A stretch of DNA of 64,000 nt from CALINB01 sp938045325 (GTDB lineage: Bacteria > Pseudomonadota > Alphaproteobacteria > Rhodospirillales > CALINB01), in assembly GCA_038114465.1 (NCBI GenBank), contig JAYNQW010000001.1, positions 62,001 through 126,000 on the forward strand. The letters run 5' to 3'. Position numbers and translations under genes: made by a program. Under the pieces are notes generated by a model. It searched no databases and was not told the origin of the DNA. It was given only the letters and a program-made list of their open reading frames with translations. This document shows, in pieces, positions 1-8,110 of the stretch; position 1 is the stretch's first letter, and every line of letters begins with the position of its first letter.

Positions 1-384
1 GAAATTATCCGTGATACCGATGTTTGTGAAAGGGCCGGCGCGCAAGCCGAAAAAGTGCGCGGCATGCTCAATCAAATGTTTGAAGAAGAAAATGTTCCCT
101 GGGCGGCCTACGGCTCATTCGGCGCGTTTTATTTGTTTACCAATCCGGAAAACATTGCCATCACCCCGTCCGACTTTGATCCGCTCACGGTCGACCCTCT
201 CGTTCTTAAAAAATCGAGCCCGTTCATGAATAAGCTTAGTTTGGCGCTGCTGATTAATGGCGTTGATATTGGCGGCAAGCCGGCAGGTAAGATGTCCTGC
301 GTTCATACGGATGAAGATCTCGAACATACGGTCGAAGCAATGCGCAAGACCGTACACATGCTGCGCGAGGACGGCGAGCTTTAA
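1..384 (+). CDS. Class-III aminotransferase, C-terminal part (5' end outside window)
   Basis: The frame is open from base 1 to a TAA at 382-384 and gives the last 127 residues of a PLP-dependent class-III (fold type I) aminotransferase. The text YGSFGAFYLF and the segment ending NGVDIGGKPAG resemble the C-terminal small domain of glutamate-1-semialdehyde 2,1-aminomutase-like proteins. The PLP-binding lysine would lie upstream, outside the window, so the substrate cannot be judged. It converges on leuD with 3 nt between the stops. A membership call is reasonable; equating it with hemL is not supported, since many catabolic aminotransferases share this tail. Confidence 0.72.
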   Translation, partial: EIIRDTDVCERAGAQAEKVRGMLNQMFEEENVPWAAYGSFGAFYLFTNPENIAITPSDFDPLTVDPLVLKKSSPFMNKLSLALLINGVDIGGKPAGKMSCVHTDEDLEHTVEAMRKTVHMLREDGEL

Positions 385-387
385 ACC

Positions 388-1011
388 TCAAGAGGCGGGA
401 ATCGACCAGGGCCGCGACGCGGCACGGTTTTTTTCGTAGGCCGCCATGTCGTTTTCGTATTTCAGCGTCAGCGTGATGTCATCAAGTCCTTCAAGCAGCC
501 GTTCCTTGCGCGCGGGATCAATATCGAACGGAAATTTTGTTTCATCAGGCGCCGTGATGATTTGCGCCGGCAAATCGACAGTGATTTCGGCACCCGGCTG
601 TTCGCGTAATTGGCGACGCAAGTTTTGTGAAATCTCATCGGTAACAATGATTGGTAAATTTCCGTTTTTAAAAGAATTACTGAAAAAAATATCGCCAAAA
701 CTGGGCGCGATCACGCAGCGGATATTATTGGCAATCAACGCGTAAACGGCCGCCTCGCGGGATGAACCGCAGGCAAAATTACGGTCGGCAACCAAAATGC
801 CCGCTTGATGATAGGCATTCTGATTAAGGATGAAATCCGGATTTTCGCTGCCATCCTCGCAAAACCGCACATCATGAAATAAAAATTTGTGATAGTCGGG
901 GTCGTTACGGGATTTCTTAAGAAACCGTGCCGGCAAAATTCGATCCGTATCGATGTTTGGTTGATCGATTGGAACCGCAACCGCAGTTAAAACGTTAAAC
1001 GGTTTCATCAA
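388..1011 (-). CDS. leuD: 3-isopropylmalate dehydratase small subunit (LeuD)
   Basis: The 207-residue product is the swivelling small subunit that pairs with LeuC to isomerise 2- and 3-isopropylmalate in leucine synthesis. The N-terminal IDTDRILPARFLKK text and ACGSSREAAVYALI, the aconitase-family substrate-loop motif, are both present, and the length is normal (about 200). The start overlaps the leuC stop by 4 nt, indicating translational coupling; a second ATG follows immediately and could also be used. No leuB is adjacent; instead the operon begins with a sulfatase and an isocitrate-lyase-family lyase. A catabolic hydro-lyase role on a related 2-hydroxy acid is therefore a real alternative. 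Confidence 0.88.
   Translation of the reverse strand: MMKPFNVLTAVAVPIDQPNIDTDRILPARFLKKSRNDPDYHKFLFHDVRFCEDGSENPDFILNQNAYHQAGILVADRNFACGSSREAAVYALIANNIRCVIAPSFGDIFFSNSFKNGNLPIIVTDEISQNLRRQLREQPGAEITVDLPAQIITAPDETKFPFDIDPARKERLLEGLDDITLTLKYENDMAAYEKNRAASRPWSIPAS
411..434 (+). terminator. Possible intrinsic terminator of the aminotransferase gene inside the leuD 3' end
   Basis: A short GC stem GCCGC-GAC-GCGGC (411-423) is followed after four bases by seven T residues (428-434). It lies 27 nt after the aminotransferase stop and inside the last codons of the convergent leuD. The stem is short and the gap to the T tract is not ideal, so this is tentative. Confidence 0.35.
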
Positions 1012-2405
1012 ACGCCCTCTTTCATCAACGTACGCACATCCGTCAAACAGCCGGTGATAGCAGCGGCAGCGGCCATCGCCGGGCTTACCAGATGGGTGCG
1101 CGCACCTTTGCCCTGACGGCCCTGAAAATTGCGGTTGTTGGTGGAGGCGGTTCGTTCACCGGCGCCAACCAAATCACCGTTGATGCCGACACACATGGAG
1201 CAGCCTGAGTTACGCCATTCAAAACCGGCGTCGATGAAGATTTTATCGAGACCCTCCGCTTCGGCTTGACGCTTAACCGCAGTGGAACCGGGCGAGATCA
1301 TTGCCGGCACCTTAGCCTTTTTGTCTTTCAGCACGGCAGCGGCGAGGCGCAAATCCTCCATGCGCGCATTGGTACATGAACCGATAAAAACACGGTCCAC
1401 TTTCACGTCCTGCAATTTCATACCGGGTGTTAGACCCATATAATCGAGAGATTTTTCCATTGCGGCTTTTTGCGCTGTATCCGCCACCCTAGCCGGATCG
1501 GGAACGCTGCCCGTCACCGGCGAGGCCTCTTCCGGGCTCGTGCCCCAGGTTACCGTCGGCGCGACGGCGTTACCGTCAATGGTTACTTCTTTATCGAACA
1601 CGGCGTCCTCATCGCTTTTCAACGTTTGCCAATGGATCACGGCATCATCCCAGGCTTTTCCTTTCGGCGCATATTTACGGCCTTCAAGATAAGCGAAAGT
1701 TTTTTCATCCGGCGCGATGATCCCTGAGCGCGCGCCCGCTTCGATGGTCATGTTGCAAAGGGTCAAGCGGCCCTCAACGGACAAATCCTCGATCGCCGGT
1801 CCGGCGTATTCGATCACATGCCCGGTGCCGCCCATGGCGCCGATCTCGGCAATGATGGCGAGGATCAAATCCTTAGCACTCACGCCAAAACCGAGTTTGC
1901 CGTTCACCGTGACGCGCATGGATTTCGGTTTGCGCTGCCACAGCGTCTGAGTCGCCAGCACGTGCGCGACTTCGGACGCACCAATCCCAAACGAAAAAGC
2001 CCCCATGGCGCCGTGCGTGGAGGTATGGGAATCGCCGCAGCACAAGGTTACGCCCGGCAAGGTCAATCCCAGTTCGGGGCCGACCACATGCACGATGCCT
2101 TGTTCGGGATCGCCCATGTCGAAATGGGTCAAGCGATGTTCCGCCGAATTTTTCTGGAACAAATCGATCATATTGCGGATTTCGGGATCGGCAACATCGG
2201 TTCCAAGCGTCGGTACATAATGATCCATAAACCCGAATGTTAAATCAGGACGGCGGACGCCCCGGCCTTCCTGTTTAATAAAATCAAACGCGTGAAACGA
2301 TCCTTCATGAAAGTAGTGGCGATCAATAAACAACAGGGCCTCGCCGTCATCGCGCGTGGTGATAACATGATCGTCCCAAATTTTATCGAATAGGGTTTTG
2401 GCCAT
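1008..2405 (-). CDS. leuC: 3-isopropylmalate dehydratase large subunit (LeuC)
   Basis: The 465-residue protein begins MAKTLFDKIWDDHV and has the full proteobacterial LeuC length. The three cysteines that hold the 4Fe-4S cluster are visible: one in GSCTNARMEDL (about residue 345) and two in SGCSMCVGINGD (about 405 and 408). GDSHTSTHGAMGA is the conserved aconitase-superfamily histidine region. Its ATG overlaps the stop of the upstream lyase gene by one base (TGATG) and its stop overlaps leuD, so the three are translated as one unit. The family also contains homoaconitase and dimethylmalate dehydratase, and the neighbour lyase makes a catabolic substrate possible. Confidence 0.88.
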   Translation of the reverse strand: MAKTLFDKIWDDHVITTRDDGEALLFIDRHYFHEGSFHAFDFIKQEGRGVRRPDLTFGFMDHYVPTLGTDVADPEIRNMIDLFQKNSAEHRLTHFDMGDPEQGIVHVVGPELGLTLPGVTLCCGDSHTSTHGAMGAFSFGIGASEVAHVLATQTLWQRKPKSMRVTVNGKLGFGVSAKDLILAIIAEIGAMGGTGHVIEYAGPAIEDLSVEGRLTLCNMTIEAGARSGIIAPDEKTFAYLEGRKYAPKGKAWDDAVIHWQTLKSDEDAVFDKEVTIDGNAVAPTVTWGTSPEEASPVTGSVPDPARVADTAQKAAMEKSLDYMGLTPGMKLQDVKVDRVFIGSCTNARMEDLRLAAAVLKDKKAKVPAMISPGSTAVKRQAEAEGLDKIFIDAGFEWRNSGCSMCVGINGDLVGAGERTASTNNRNFQGRQGKGARTHLVSPAMAAAAAITGCLTDVRTLMKEGV

Positions 2406-3304
2406 CAGCGTTTCGTGCCTGCGCGGGCCTCCTCGGCAACACCGTAGCGGGCTTCAAGCTCTTGCACTTCATCCATGCCCAGTAAGGCATGGCGATCGTC
2501 CCATGATAAAAGCTGATCCTGCACGTCGGCAACCGAACCTGAATTTTTAAGGTTTTCGAGAAATTGTTTGGCTGTCTTCATTGCCGCCATCAGCACATGA
2601 TTGGGATAAATCACGATTTTATACCCCAAGGCCGTCAGCTCATCGGCGGAGCGCGCCGGGGTCTTACCACTAGTAGACATATTAAAGAGGCACGGTTTTT
2701 TGAAAATTTTCGGCACGGATTCGATGTGCTCGTCAGTTATGGGTGCCTCGATAAATATGATATCCGCGCCGGCGGTATCGCAGGCCTTACCTCGCTCAAT
2801 CGCTGCCTCGAATCCTTCAACCGCAATCGCATCGGTGCGGGCAATAATCATAAAGTCCGGATCGGTTTTCGACTCGGCCGCCGCCTTGATTTTATTTACC
2901 ATCTCCTCGACGGGGATCAGAGTCTTACCTTCATAATGGCCGCACCGTTTCGGCCATTGCTGGTCTTCGATGTGGATAGCGGCGACACCGGCGCGTTCGT
3001 AATCGCGCACCGTGCGCCGGACATTCATCGGCCCGCCGTAACCGGTATCGGCGTCGGCAATGACCGGCAGGTTTGATGCTTCAGCGATGTGCTGTGCGTT
3101 ATCGATCATCTCGCTCATGGTCAGCAACCCAATGTCGGGCATGCCCAACCGCTGTGCCGACGTGCCGTTGCCGGTCATATACACCGCATCGAAACCGCTT
3201 TGCGCCACCAACCGGGCAGCCAAGGCATCCGAAACGCCCGGCGCCATGACGCAACGGTCTCCTGCGATGAGTTTACGTAAGCGCGTGGTGGGTCGTTCGG
3301 TCAT
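2405..3304 (-). CDS. Isocitrate lyase / PEP mutase superfamily C-C lyase
   Basis: This 299-residue TIM-barrel enzyme belongs to the isocitrate lyase/phosphoenolpyruvate mutase superfamily. DADTGYGG (about residue 85) carries the metal-binding acids, and PKRCGH (about residue 118) has the catalytic cysteine of true lyases such as 2-methylisocitrate lyase and 2,3-dimethylmalate lyase, a residue that phosphonate-forming mutases lack. The region MTGNGTSAQRLGMPDIGLL near residue 45 is typical of the oxaloacetate decarboxylase / dimethylmalate lyase side of the family. A strong ribosome-binding site (AAGGGAG) precedes the ATG. It sits 21 nt behind a sulfatase and is coupled to leuCD. Substrate unknown; a 2-hydroxy di- or tricarboxylate cleaved to pyruvate or a 2-oxo acid is likely. 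Confidence 0.8.
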   Translation of the reverse strand: MTERPTTRLRKLIAGDRCVMAPGVSDALAARLVAQSGFDAVYMTGNGTSAQRLGMPDIGLLTMSEMIDNAQHIAEASNLPVIADADTGYGGPMNVRRTVRDYERAGVAAIHIEDQQWPKRCGHYEGKTLIPVEEMVNKIKAAAESKTDPDFMIIARTDAIAVEGFEAAIERGKACDTAGADIIFIEAPITDEHIESVPKIFKKPCLFNMSTSGKTPARSADELTALGYKIVIYPNHVLMAAMKTAKQFLENLKNSGSVADVQDQLLSWDDRHALLGMDEVQELEARYGVAEEARAGTKR

Positions 3305-3325
3305 TTTTTTCTCCCTTTTTGGTGG

Positions 3326-4864
3326 TCAAGCCATGCCGACCGGTTCGTCGAATTTTTCCCGGACCGGCCCCGGGCGCCCTTCAATGCGTTTTTCCAATTC
3401 ACGGCGCACGGATGCATGAGAGGATTTTTCGAAAACGTTTTCCATTTCATCCGGATCGTGCTCGAGATCATACATCTCGCCCGCGCCGGACACCAATTCG
3501 AGGGTCAATTTATGAGTATCGGTCCGCACCGTGCGTAGTTCCAACGGCACGCCACACCGGGATGGATTGACGTTCCATTCGTTATAGAGCGTCTCGCGCG
3601 GCGCCGCCTCACCTTGCAGCAACGGGGCAAAACTCTGACTTTGCGCCTCGCCGGGTAACGCCGCCCCGCCGATGTCGCAAAACGTCGCGGCGAGATCCAT
3701 GGTCGAAATCAACGTTTTTTCGGTGTTGTTGGCCTTCACATTCGGTCCTCGCGCAATCATACCGACGTTCAAAAGCGATTCATACGGCGTCGGCCCCTTC
3801 AGATAGAGGCCATGATCACCCAGCAAGTCACCGTGGTCGGCGGTATAAAACACATACGTGTTCTCGGCGAGACCCAAATCTTCAAGGGCGGTCATGATCC
3901 GCCCGACATTATGATCGATCAGCGAAATCATGCCGTAATAATTCGCCGTCATTTCACGAAGTTGCGCTTCGGTTTGATCGGGCGCGCGCGAGCCTTTCGC
4001 GCGAAACTGTTTCATCACCGGATCAGCCAGTTCCGGTTCGGATTCCAACGACGCCTGATGCCACCAAGGACGGCGGTCTAAATCCTTTTCACCGTGCTTC
4101 GGCAAATCGACGTCTTTCGGGTCATGCAGTCGGCTCCAGGGTTCCGGGCAATCAAACGGATGATGCGGATCGGGAAATGAGACCCAAGCGCAAAACGGCC
4201 GGTCCTTCGGACGGCTCTTCAAAAAATCAACCGTGCGACTGCCGAGCCACGTCGAATTGTGCCAAGCGACCGGCAAGGCCGAGTTCCAGGTTTGCGCGGC
4301 CCCTGTCCCGGGACGGGTTTCGGCGGCCCAAAGTTCCAAACCTTCTTCACCGGCATTTTCATAAAACCAGCGTTCGAAATGACCACCGGCGGGCGGTTTC
4401 GATAAGGGGCGGTCCCGATGCCAATGGCCGAGTACGATCAGCTCGGCATATTCGAAACCCATATACGGCCCAAACCAATGTTCATCGAAGTCGGAAGACG
4501 AAGATTGGCATTCCGGTGTGCCGGTGGGCGCGAACGTCGATTTGGTCGAAAAATGCGCCTTACCGAGAAAGGCGGTGTGATAACCGGCCTTCGCCAACTG
4601 CCCGGCAAACCCCTGTTCGCCGATCTTGGGATCGAGATCGATACCGTTATCGATCACCCCGTGCGTTAACGGAAGCATACCGGTCAGCATCGAGGAACGC
4701 GTCGGTTGGCACACGGAATTGGCATTCAGGCAATTTTCGAAATGGGTCCCCGCCGCGGCGAGCCGGTCCAAATGGGGCGTATGAACTTTACGGCCACGAA
4801 AGCCGTAGCAATCGCCGCGCTGCTGATCCGCCGTGATCAAAAGGATGTTTGGCTTTTCCGCCAT
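3326..4864 (-). CDS. Sulfatase (formylglycine-dependent), cytoplasmic
   Basis: A 512-residue type I sulfatase of the arylsulfatase/choline-sulfatase group. It starts MAEKPNILLITADQQRGD with the metal-binding Asp, carries the formylglycine motif CQPTR (Cys52) followed by SSMLTG, and has TADHGDLLGDHGLY in the second metal site. The frame is open 44 codons further upstream, but the ATG at 4864 has a GGGAGG ribosome-binding site and places the fold's first beta strand at the N-terminus. No signal peptide is seen, so it should act in the cytosol after import of its substrate. It is the first gene of the operon with the lyase and leuCD and diverges from tctCBA. A maturase for the cysteine is not in the window. 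Confidence 0.88.
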   Translation of the reverse strand: MAEKPNILLITADQQRGDCYGFRGRKVHTPHLDRLAAAGTHFENCLNANSVCQPTRSSMLTGMLPLTHGVIDNGIDLDPKIGEQGFAGQLAKAGYHTAFLGKAHFSTKSTFAPTGTPECQSSSSDFDEHWFGPYMGFEYAELIVLGHWHRDRPLSKPPAGGHFERWFYENAGEEGLELWAAETRPGTGAAQTWNSALPVAWHNSTWLGSRTVDFLKSRPKDRPFCAWVSFPDPHHPFDCPEPWSRLHDPKDVDLPKHGEKDLDRRPWWHQASLESEPELADPVMKQFRAKGSRAPDQTEAQLREMTANYYGMISLIDHNVGRIMTALEDLGLAENTYVFYTADHGDLLGDHGLYLKGPTPYESLLNVGMIARGPNVKANNTEKTLISTMDLAATFCDIGGAALPGEAQSQSFAPLLQGEAAPRETLYNEWNVNPSRCGVPLELRTVRTDTHKLTLELVSGAGEMYDLEHDPDEMENVFEKSSHASVRRELEKRIEGRPGPVREKFDEPVGMA

Positions 4865-4941
4865 GTTCCCTCCCGCTTCACTTATTTTGTGGGTCCAAAA
4901 CACCCCTTTTTTGGGCGCCAAAGCATCATAGCCTTTGCACG

Positions 4942-4962
4942 AGAATAGCCAATTGCTATTCT
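4942..4962. promoter_or_regulatory. Interrupted dyad (LysR-type-like box) between divergent sulfatase and tctC
   Basis: A perfect 8-bp inverted repeat AGAATAGC-CAATT-GCTATTCT lies in the 148-bp divergent intergenic region, 51 bp before the tctC start and 78 bp before the sulfatase start. It contains T-N11-A within ATAGC-N5-GCTAT, the usual form of LysR-family binding sites. Its position could serve both operons. No regulator gene is next to it. Confidence 0.45.
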
Positions 4963-5012
4963 TCATCTCAATAATGTTAAAGAATTTCATACTCATTTAA
5001 GGGAGGAATATT

Positions 5013-6017
5013 ATGTTCATTAAGTCCATTAAACGGGCGATGATGTCAGCCGTCGCGGTTGGCCTGATCGGCACTCTTGGCTTCAATGCTGTTCCCGCTC
5101 TAGCGGACGAATATCCGAAAAAACCGATACGCGTCATCGTCGGCATGTCCGCCGGCGGCGGTACGGACTCGGTTGCCCGCGCTGTTGCGAGCTTCATTCA
5201 CGAGGAAATCGGCATGCCCGGTGTCGTTATTAATAAAACCGGCGCCGCCAGCATGATCGGCCTTAAGTTCGTAATGGGACAAAAGGCGGACGGCTACACG
5301 TTATTCTTTCAAACTGGTGCGACAGGCATGGTGCAATGGCTGCGCGGCAAATCACCGGCTAATCCCTATAAAGATCTTAAGATCATCGGCGTCATTGGTA
5401 CATTGAAAGCCGCCCTTTGTGTACCAAGCGACAGCCCCTTTAAGACAGCGGTCGATGTCGTCGAGGCGGCACGCAAAAACCCCGGCAAATTACGCTGGGG
5501 TCATCCAGGCCGCGGCAGCACGCACAGCTTGGCGGGCTTCGTCTTCCATAAAGAAAACAACATCAAAGCCAAAGACGTCCCGACCCGAGGCGGCTCGCGA
5601 GCCCGCGGCTTACTGGTCAGCAAACAAGTCGATTACGGTTTTATCGGCGTACACCTGCTGACCGGTTTCGAATCCAAAATTCGTTGTCTCGGCATCACCA
5701 CCACGGAACGCGACGGCATCATTAAATCCGTACCGACATTTAAGGAACAAGGCCTGAAATATAAAGACGTCACAACACCTCTGATGCTTTTGACCCGCAA
5801 GGAAATCGACGATGCAAAATACAAAAAGCTTGTCGATGCCCTACAGGCGCTTTCAAAGAAAAAAGGCTTCAAGCGTTTTGTCAAAAAGGCCGGTCTTGCG
5901 GTTAAGCACTCTCCACCCGACGTTGCGCTGGCGAATTACAAGAAGCTTTGCCGCGACGTAAAAGAAGTTGTGGATGAAATCTTCAAGCCCAAAAAACCGA
6001 AAACCTGCCCGAAATAA
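5013..6017 (+). CDS. tctC: Tripartite tricarboxylate transporter substrate-binding protein (TctC family)
   Basis: The 334-residue precursor has a Sec signal peptide (positive residues 3-8, hydrophobic 12-28, cleavage likely after ALA at 31) and then DEYPKKPIRVIVGMSAGGGTDS, here cited only as the family hallmark region at residues 32-53. It is the periplasmic receptor of a TTT transporter for carboxylated solutes. A strong GGGAGGAA ribosome-binding site precedes the ATG. The two membrane subunits follow on the same strand. The substrate cannot be read from sequence; the divergent sulfatase/lyase operon hints at a sulfated or hydroxylated carboxylate. Confidence 0.88.
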   Translation: MFIKSIKRAMMSAVAVGLIGTLGFNAVPALADEYPKKPIRVIVGMSAGGGTDSVARAVASFIHEEIGMPGVVINKTGAASMIGLKFVMGQKADGYTLFFQTGATGMVQWLRGKSPANPYKDLKIIGVIGTLKAALCVPSDSPFKTAVDVVEAARKNPGKLRWGHPGRGSTHSLAGFVFHKENNIKAKDVPTRGGSRARGLLVSKQVDYGFIGVHLLTGFESKIRCLGITTTERDGIIKSVPTFKEQGLKYKDVTTPLMLLTRKEIDDAKYKKLVDALQALSKKKGFKRFVKKAGLAVKHSPPDVALANYKKLCRDVKEVVDEIFKPKKPKTCPK

Positions 6018-6024
6018 GTTGGGA

Positions 6025-6054
6025 CCGGCGTCGTAAATTTCTTTACGGCGCCGG
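6025..6054 (+). other. Strong intercistronic RNA hairpin between tctC and tctB
   Basis: Arms 6025-6037 and 6042-6054 pair over 13 positions, with one T/G position that becomes a U-G wobble in RNA, around a TTTC loop. It begins 7 nt after the tctC stop and no T tract follows, so it is more likely an mRNA-stabilising or partial attenuating hairpin. Such structures often keep the binding-protein message more abundant than the permease message. Confidence 0.6.
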
Positions 6055-6077
6055 CCGCTTATTGGTTCTGCAAGCCC

Positions 6078-6584
6078 ATGGACGACACGCAAGCGAACAG
6101 CCCGCGTTCAGAGTTCATCGTCGGTCTCGCCATCATGGCTATCGGCCTCTTCTTCCTATGGGCAGCCGATGACATTCCCGTTAGCGGGGAGGATGAATTC
6201 GGCGCGCGCTCTCTGCCCCGGGCCATATCCTTTTTAATTGCCATCTTCGGTACCATTTGGTCGGGCATCAATTTCGTCAAATGGCGTCACGCAACGGCAA
6301 CGACCCAACCAAACCCGCAAAACGAATTTTTGTTCGCCCGTATCTTTCCGTTGATGCTGTCGAGTTTCATTTATGCCGCTCTGTTTAAATGGTTCGGCTA
6401 TTTGGTTTCGACGTTTGTCGTTCTACTGCCGGTTCTCTATATTTACGGTAACACTTCGATCCGAAAAATTCTCATCATGGCCGCCGTTGCGGCACCGCTG
6501 TACTACATCATCTTTATTAAAGGCATGAAGGTGTTCGATGCCGGCGGCTCCATAATCAACTTCAACCAGCTCTTGGGTTTGTAG
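6078..6584 (+). CDS. tctB: Tripartite tricarboxylate transporter small membrane subunit (TctB family)
   Basis: A 168-residue integral membrane protein with about four hydrophobic segments (approximately residues 14-32, 48-64, 90-112 and 118-150) in the TctB/DUF1468 pattern. It forms the membrane part of the TTT carrier together with TctA. The ATG has only a weak ribosome-binding site and follows the strong hairpin after tctC, consistent with lower expression than the binding protein. Sequence conservation in TctB is low, so the call rests mainly on length, topology and position between tctC and tctA. Confidence 0.82.
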   Translation: MDDTQANSPRSEFIVGLAIMAIGLFFLWAADDIPVSGEDEFGARSLPRAISFLIAIFGTIWSGINFVKWRHATATTQPNPQNEFLFARIFPLMLSSFIYAALFKWFGYLVSTFVVLLPVLYIYGNTSIRKILIMAAVAAPLYYIIFIKGMKVFDAGGSIINFNQLLGL

Positions 6585-6592
6585 GGGCCGGC

Positions 6593-8107
6593 ATGGATAT
6601 TCTGATCGGCTTCCAAACCCTCTTTTCAAACCCCACGGCAATTTTGTTCGTGTTTCTCGGTGCTATCGTCGGCGTCGTAGTCGGCGCCCTGCCCGGCATG
6701 ACAGCATCGGCGGCCATCGCCATGTTGGTGCCGATTACGTTTTACCTCGATCCACTGCCCGCGTTAGCCTTTTTGTACGTTATCGGAAAATCCGGACGGT
6801 TCGGCGGCTCCATTGCCGCAATCTTATTTAATACGCCCGGCACGGCGGCATCGGCGGCGACCATGATCGACGGCTATCCGATGACGCAAAAGGGCCAAGC
6901 CGGCAAGGCGCTGAAAACCGCCGCCATCGCATCCGCCATCGGCGATTTTTCCGGCGAATTGCTGCTGATTTTCGGCGCCGTCATGATTGCAATCTACACA
7001 GAACGCATGGGCCCACCTGAATATTTTGCTGTTTACGTTATGGCTTTTGTCGTCATCGGCAGCGTGATCGGCAAATCCATCACCAAAGGCCTCCTTAGCA
7101 CCTTGTTCGGCATTTTGTGTGGACTAATCGGTACGGACCCGATTACCGCCGAGGCCCGTTATGATTTCGGTTTGCTGGAATTACAGAACGGCCTCCCCTT
7201 GGTGCCGCTCCTCATCGGTGTTTTCGTGATTGCGGAAGTTCTTGCCCAGGCAGAGCGGGATACCGATTGGTCGCTTGCTGAAAAGCTGTCCAAGGACGGT
7301 CGTGCCAAAACCGACCACTACATGACTTGGCAGGAATTTAAAACGAGCCTGCCGGTGATGTTGCGTTCGACGGGCATCGGCGCGTTTGTCGGCTTGATGC
7401 CCGGTCTCGGCTCCGCGGTCGCTTGCTTCATCGCTTACGGCGAAGAAAAACGTCGTTCGAAAAACCCTGAACGGTGGGGAACCGGCATCGTCGAGGGTGT
7501 TGCCGCGCCGGAGTCATCTAATAATGCGGTTTCGGGACCATCCATGATCCCGCTCCTCACATTAGGCATCCCGGGCAGCACCATTGCTGCGATCATCACC
7601 GGCGTATTTCTCATTCACGGTATCATTGTCGGCCCGGCGATTTTCAAAACCTCAAAAGAACTCGTCTTCGGACTGTTTGCCTCTGGCTTGCTCGGCATCG
7701 CCATCTATGCCCTGATCGGCTATTTCGGCGGTCCGTTGATCGGACGCATGATCGCAGCGGTGCCGGCGCGTCTGATTTACCCGTTTGTATTCCTCACCGC
7801 GTTTGTCGCAGCCTATTCGACCAAGAACAGCACCTTCGACATTATTCTGATGGGTATTTTCGGCATCATCGGTTATGTCATGCGCCGTTTCGATTTCAGT
7901 GCCGCCGCCTTCATCATCGCTTTTGTGCTGACGAAAGGGGCCGAAGAAAACCTTCGCCAAGCGTTGATTCTAACAAACGATGGATGGGGTATATTTTTGC
8001 AACGGCCCGTCGCCCTACTTTTCTTCGGAATTGGATTTCTTGCAGTCGCGGTGCGGGCCTATAAAGTGATGCGCCGGGAGCCATCCGATAAAGCGGTTAA
8101 AAACTAA
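6593..8107 (+). CDS. tctA: Tripartite tricarboxylate transporter large membrane subunit (TctA family)
   Basis: The 504-residue product is very hydrophobic with roughly 11-12 membrane spans. It has the two glycine/proline-rich family motifs GALPGMTASAAIAM (about residue 33) and GLMPGLGSAVACFIAYGEEK (about residue 263), plus the normal TctA length of about 500. It follows tctB by 8 nt. It is the main transport channel of the TTT system, driven by an ion gradient. The stop is 3 nt from the stop of the convergent PLP-enzyme gene, with no convincing terminator between. Confidence 0.92.
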   Translation: MDILIGFQTLFSNPTAILFVFLGAIVGVVVGALPGMTASAAIAMLVPITFYLDPLPALAFLYVIGKSGRFGGSIAAILFNTPGTAASAATMIDGYPMTQKGQAGKALKTAAIASAIGDFSGELLLIFGAVMIAIYTERMGPPEYFAVYVMAFVVIGSVIGKSITKGLLSTLFGILCGLIGTDPITAEARYDFGLLELQNGLPLVPLLIGVFVIAEVLAQAERDTDWSLAEKLSKDGRAKTDHYMTWQEFKTSLPVMLRSTGIGAFVGLMPGLGSAVACFIAYGEEKRRSKNPERWGTGIVEGVAAPESSNNAVSGPSMIPLLTLGIPGSTIAAIITGVFLIHGIIVGPAIFKTSKELVFGLFASGLLGIAIYALIGYFGGPLIGRMIAAVPARLIYPFVFLTAFVAAYSTKNSTFDIILMGIFGIIGYVMRRFDFSAAAFIIAFVLTKGAEENLRQALILTNDGWGIFLQRPVALLFFGIGFLAVAVRAYKVMRREPSDKAVKN

Positions 8108-8110
8108 GTT

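Noticed and set aside
1..384. Naming the first gene hemL
   Set aside because: Only the C-terminal tail is visible and the PLP lysine and substrate residues are outside the window.
2564..3076. 170-codon plus-strand open frame opposite the lyase gene
   Set aside because: Antisense to a conserved enzyme, no ribosome-binding site and no recognisable domain.
4177..4836. 219-codon plus-strand open frame opposite the first sulfatase
   Set aside because: It is arginine/serine-rich low-information sequence antisense to a well supported sulfatase with intact motifs.
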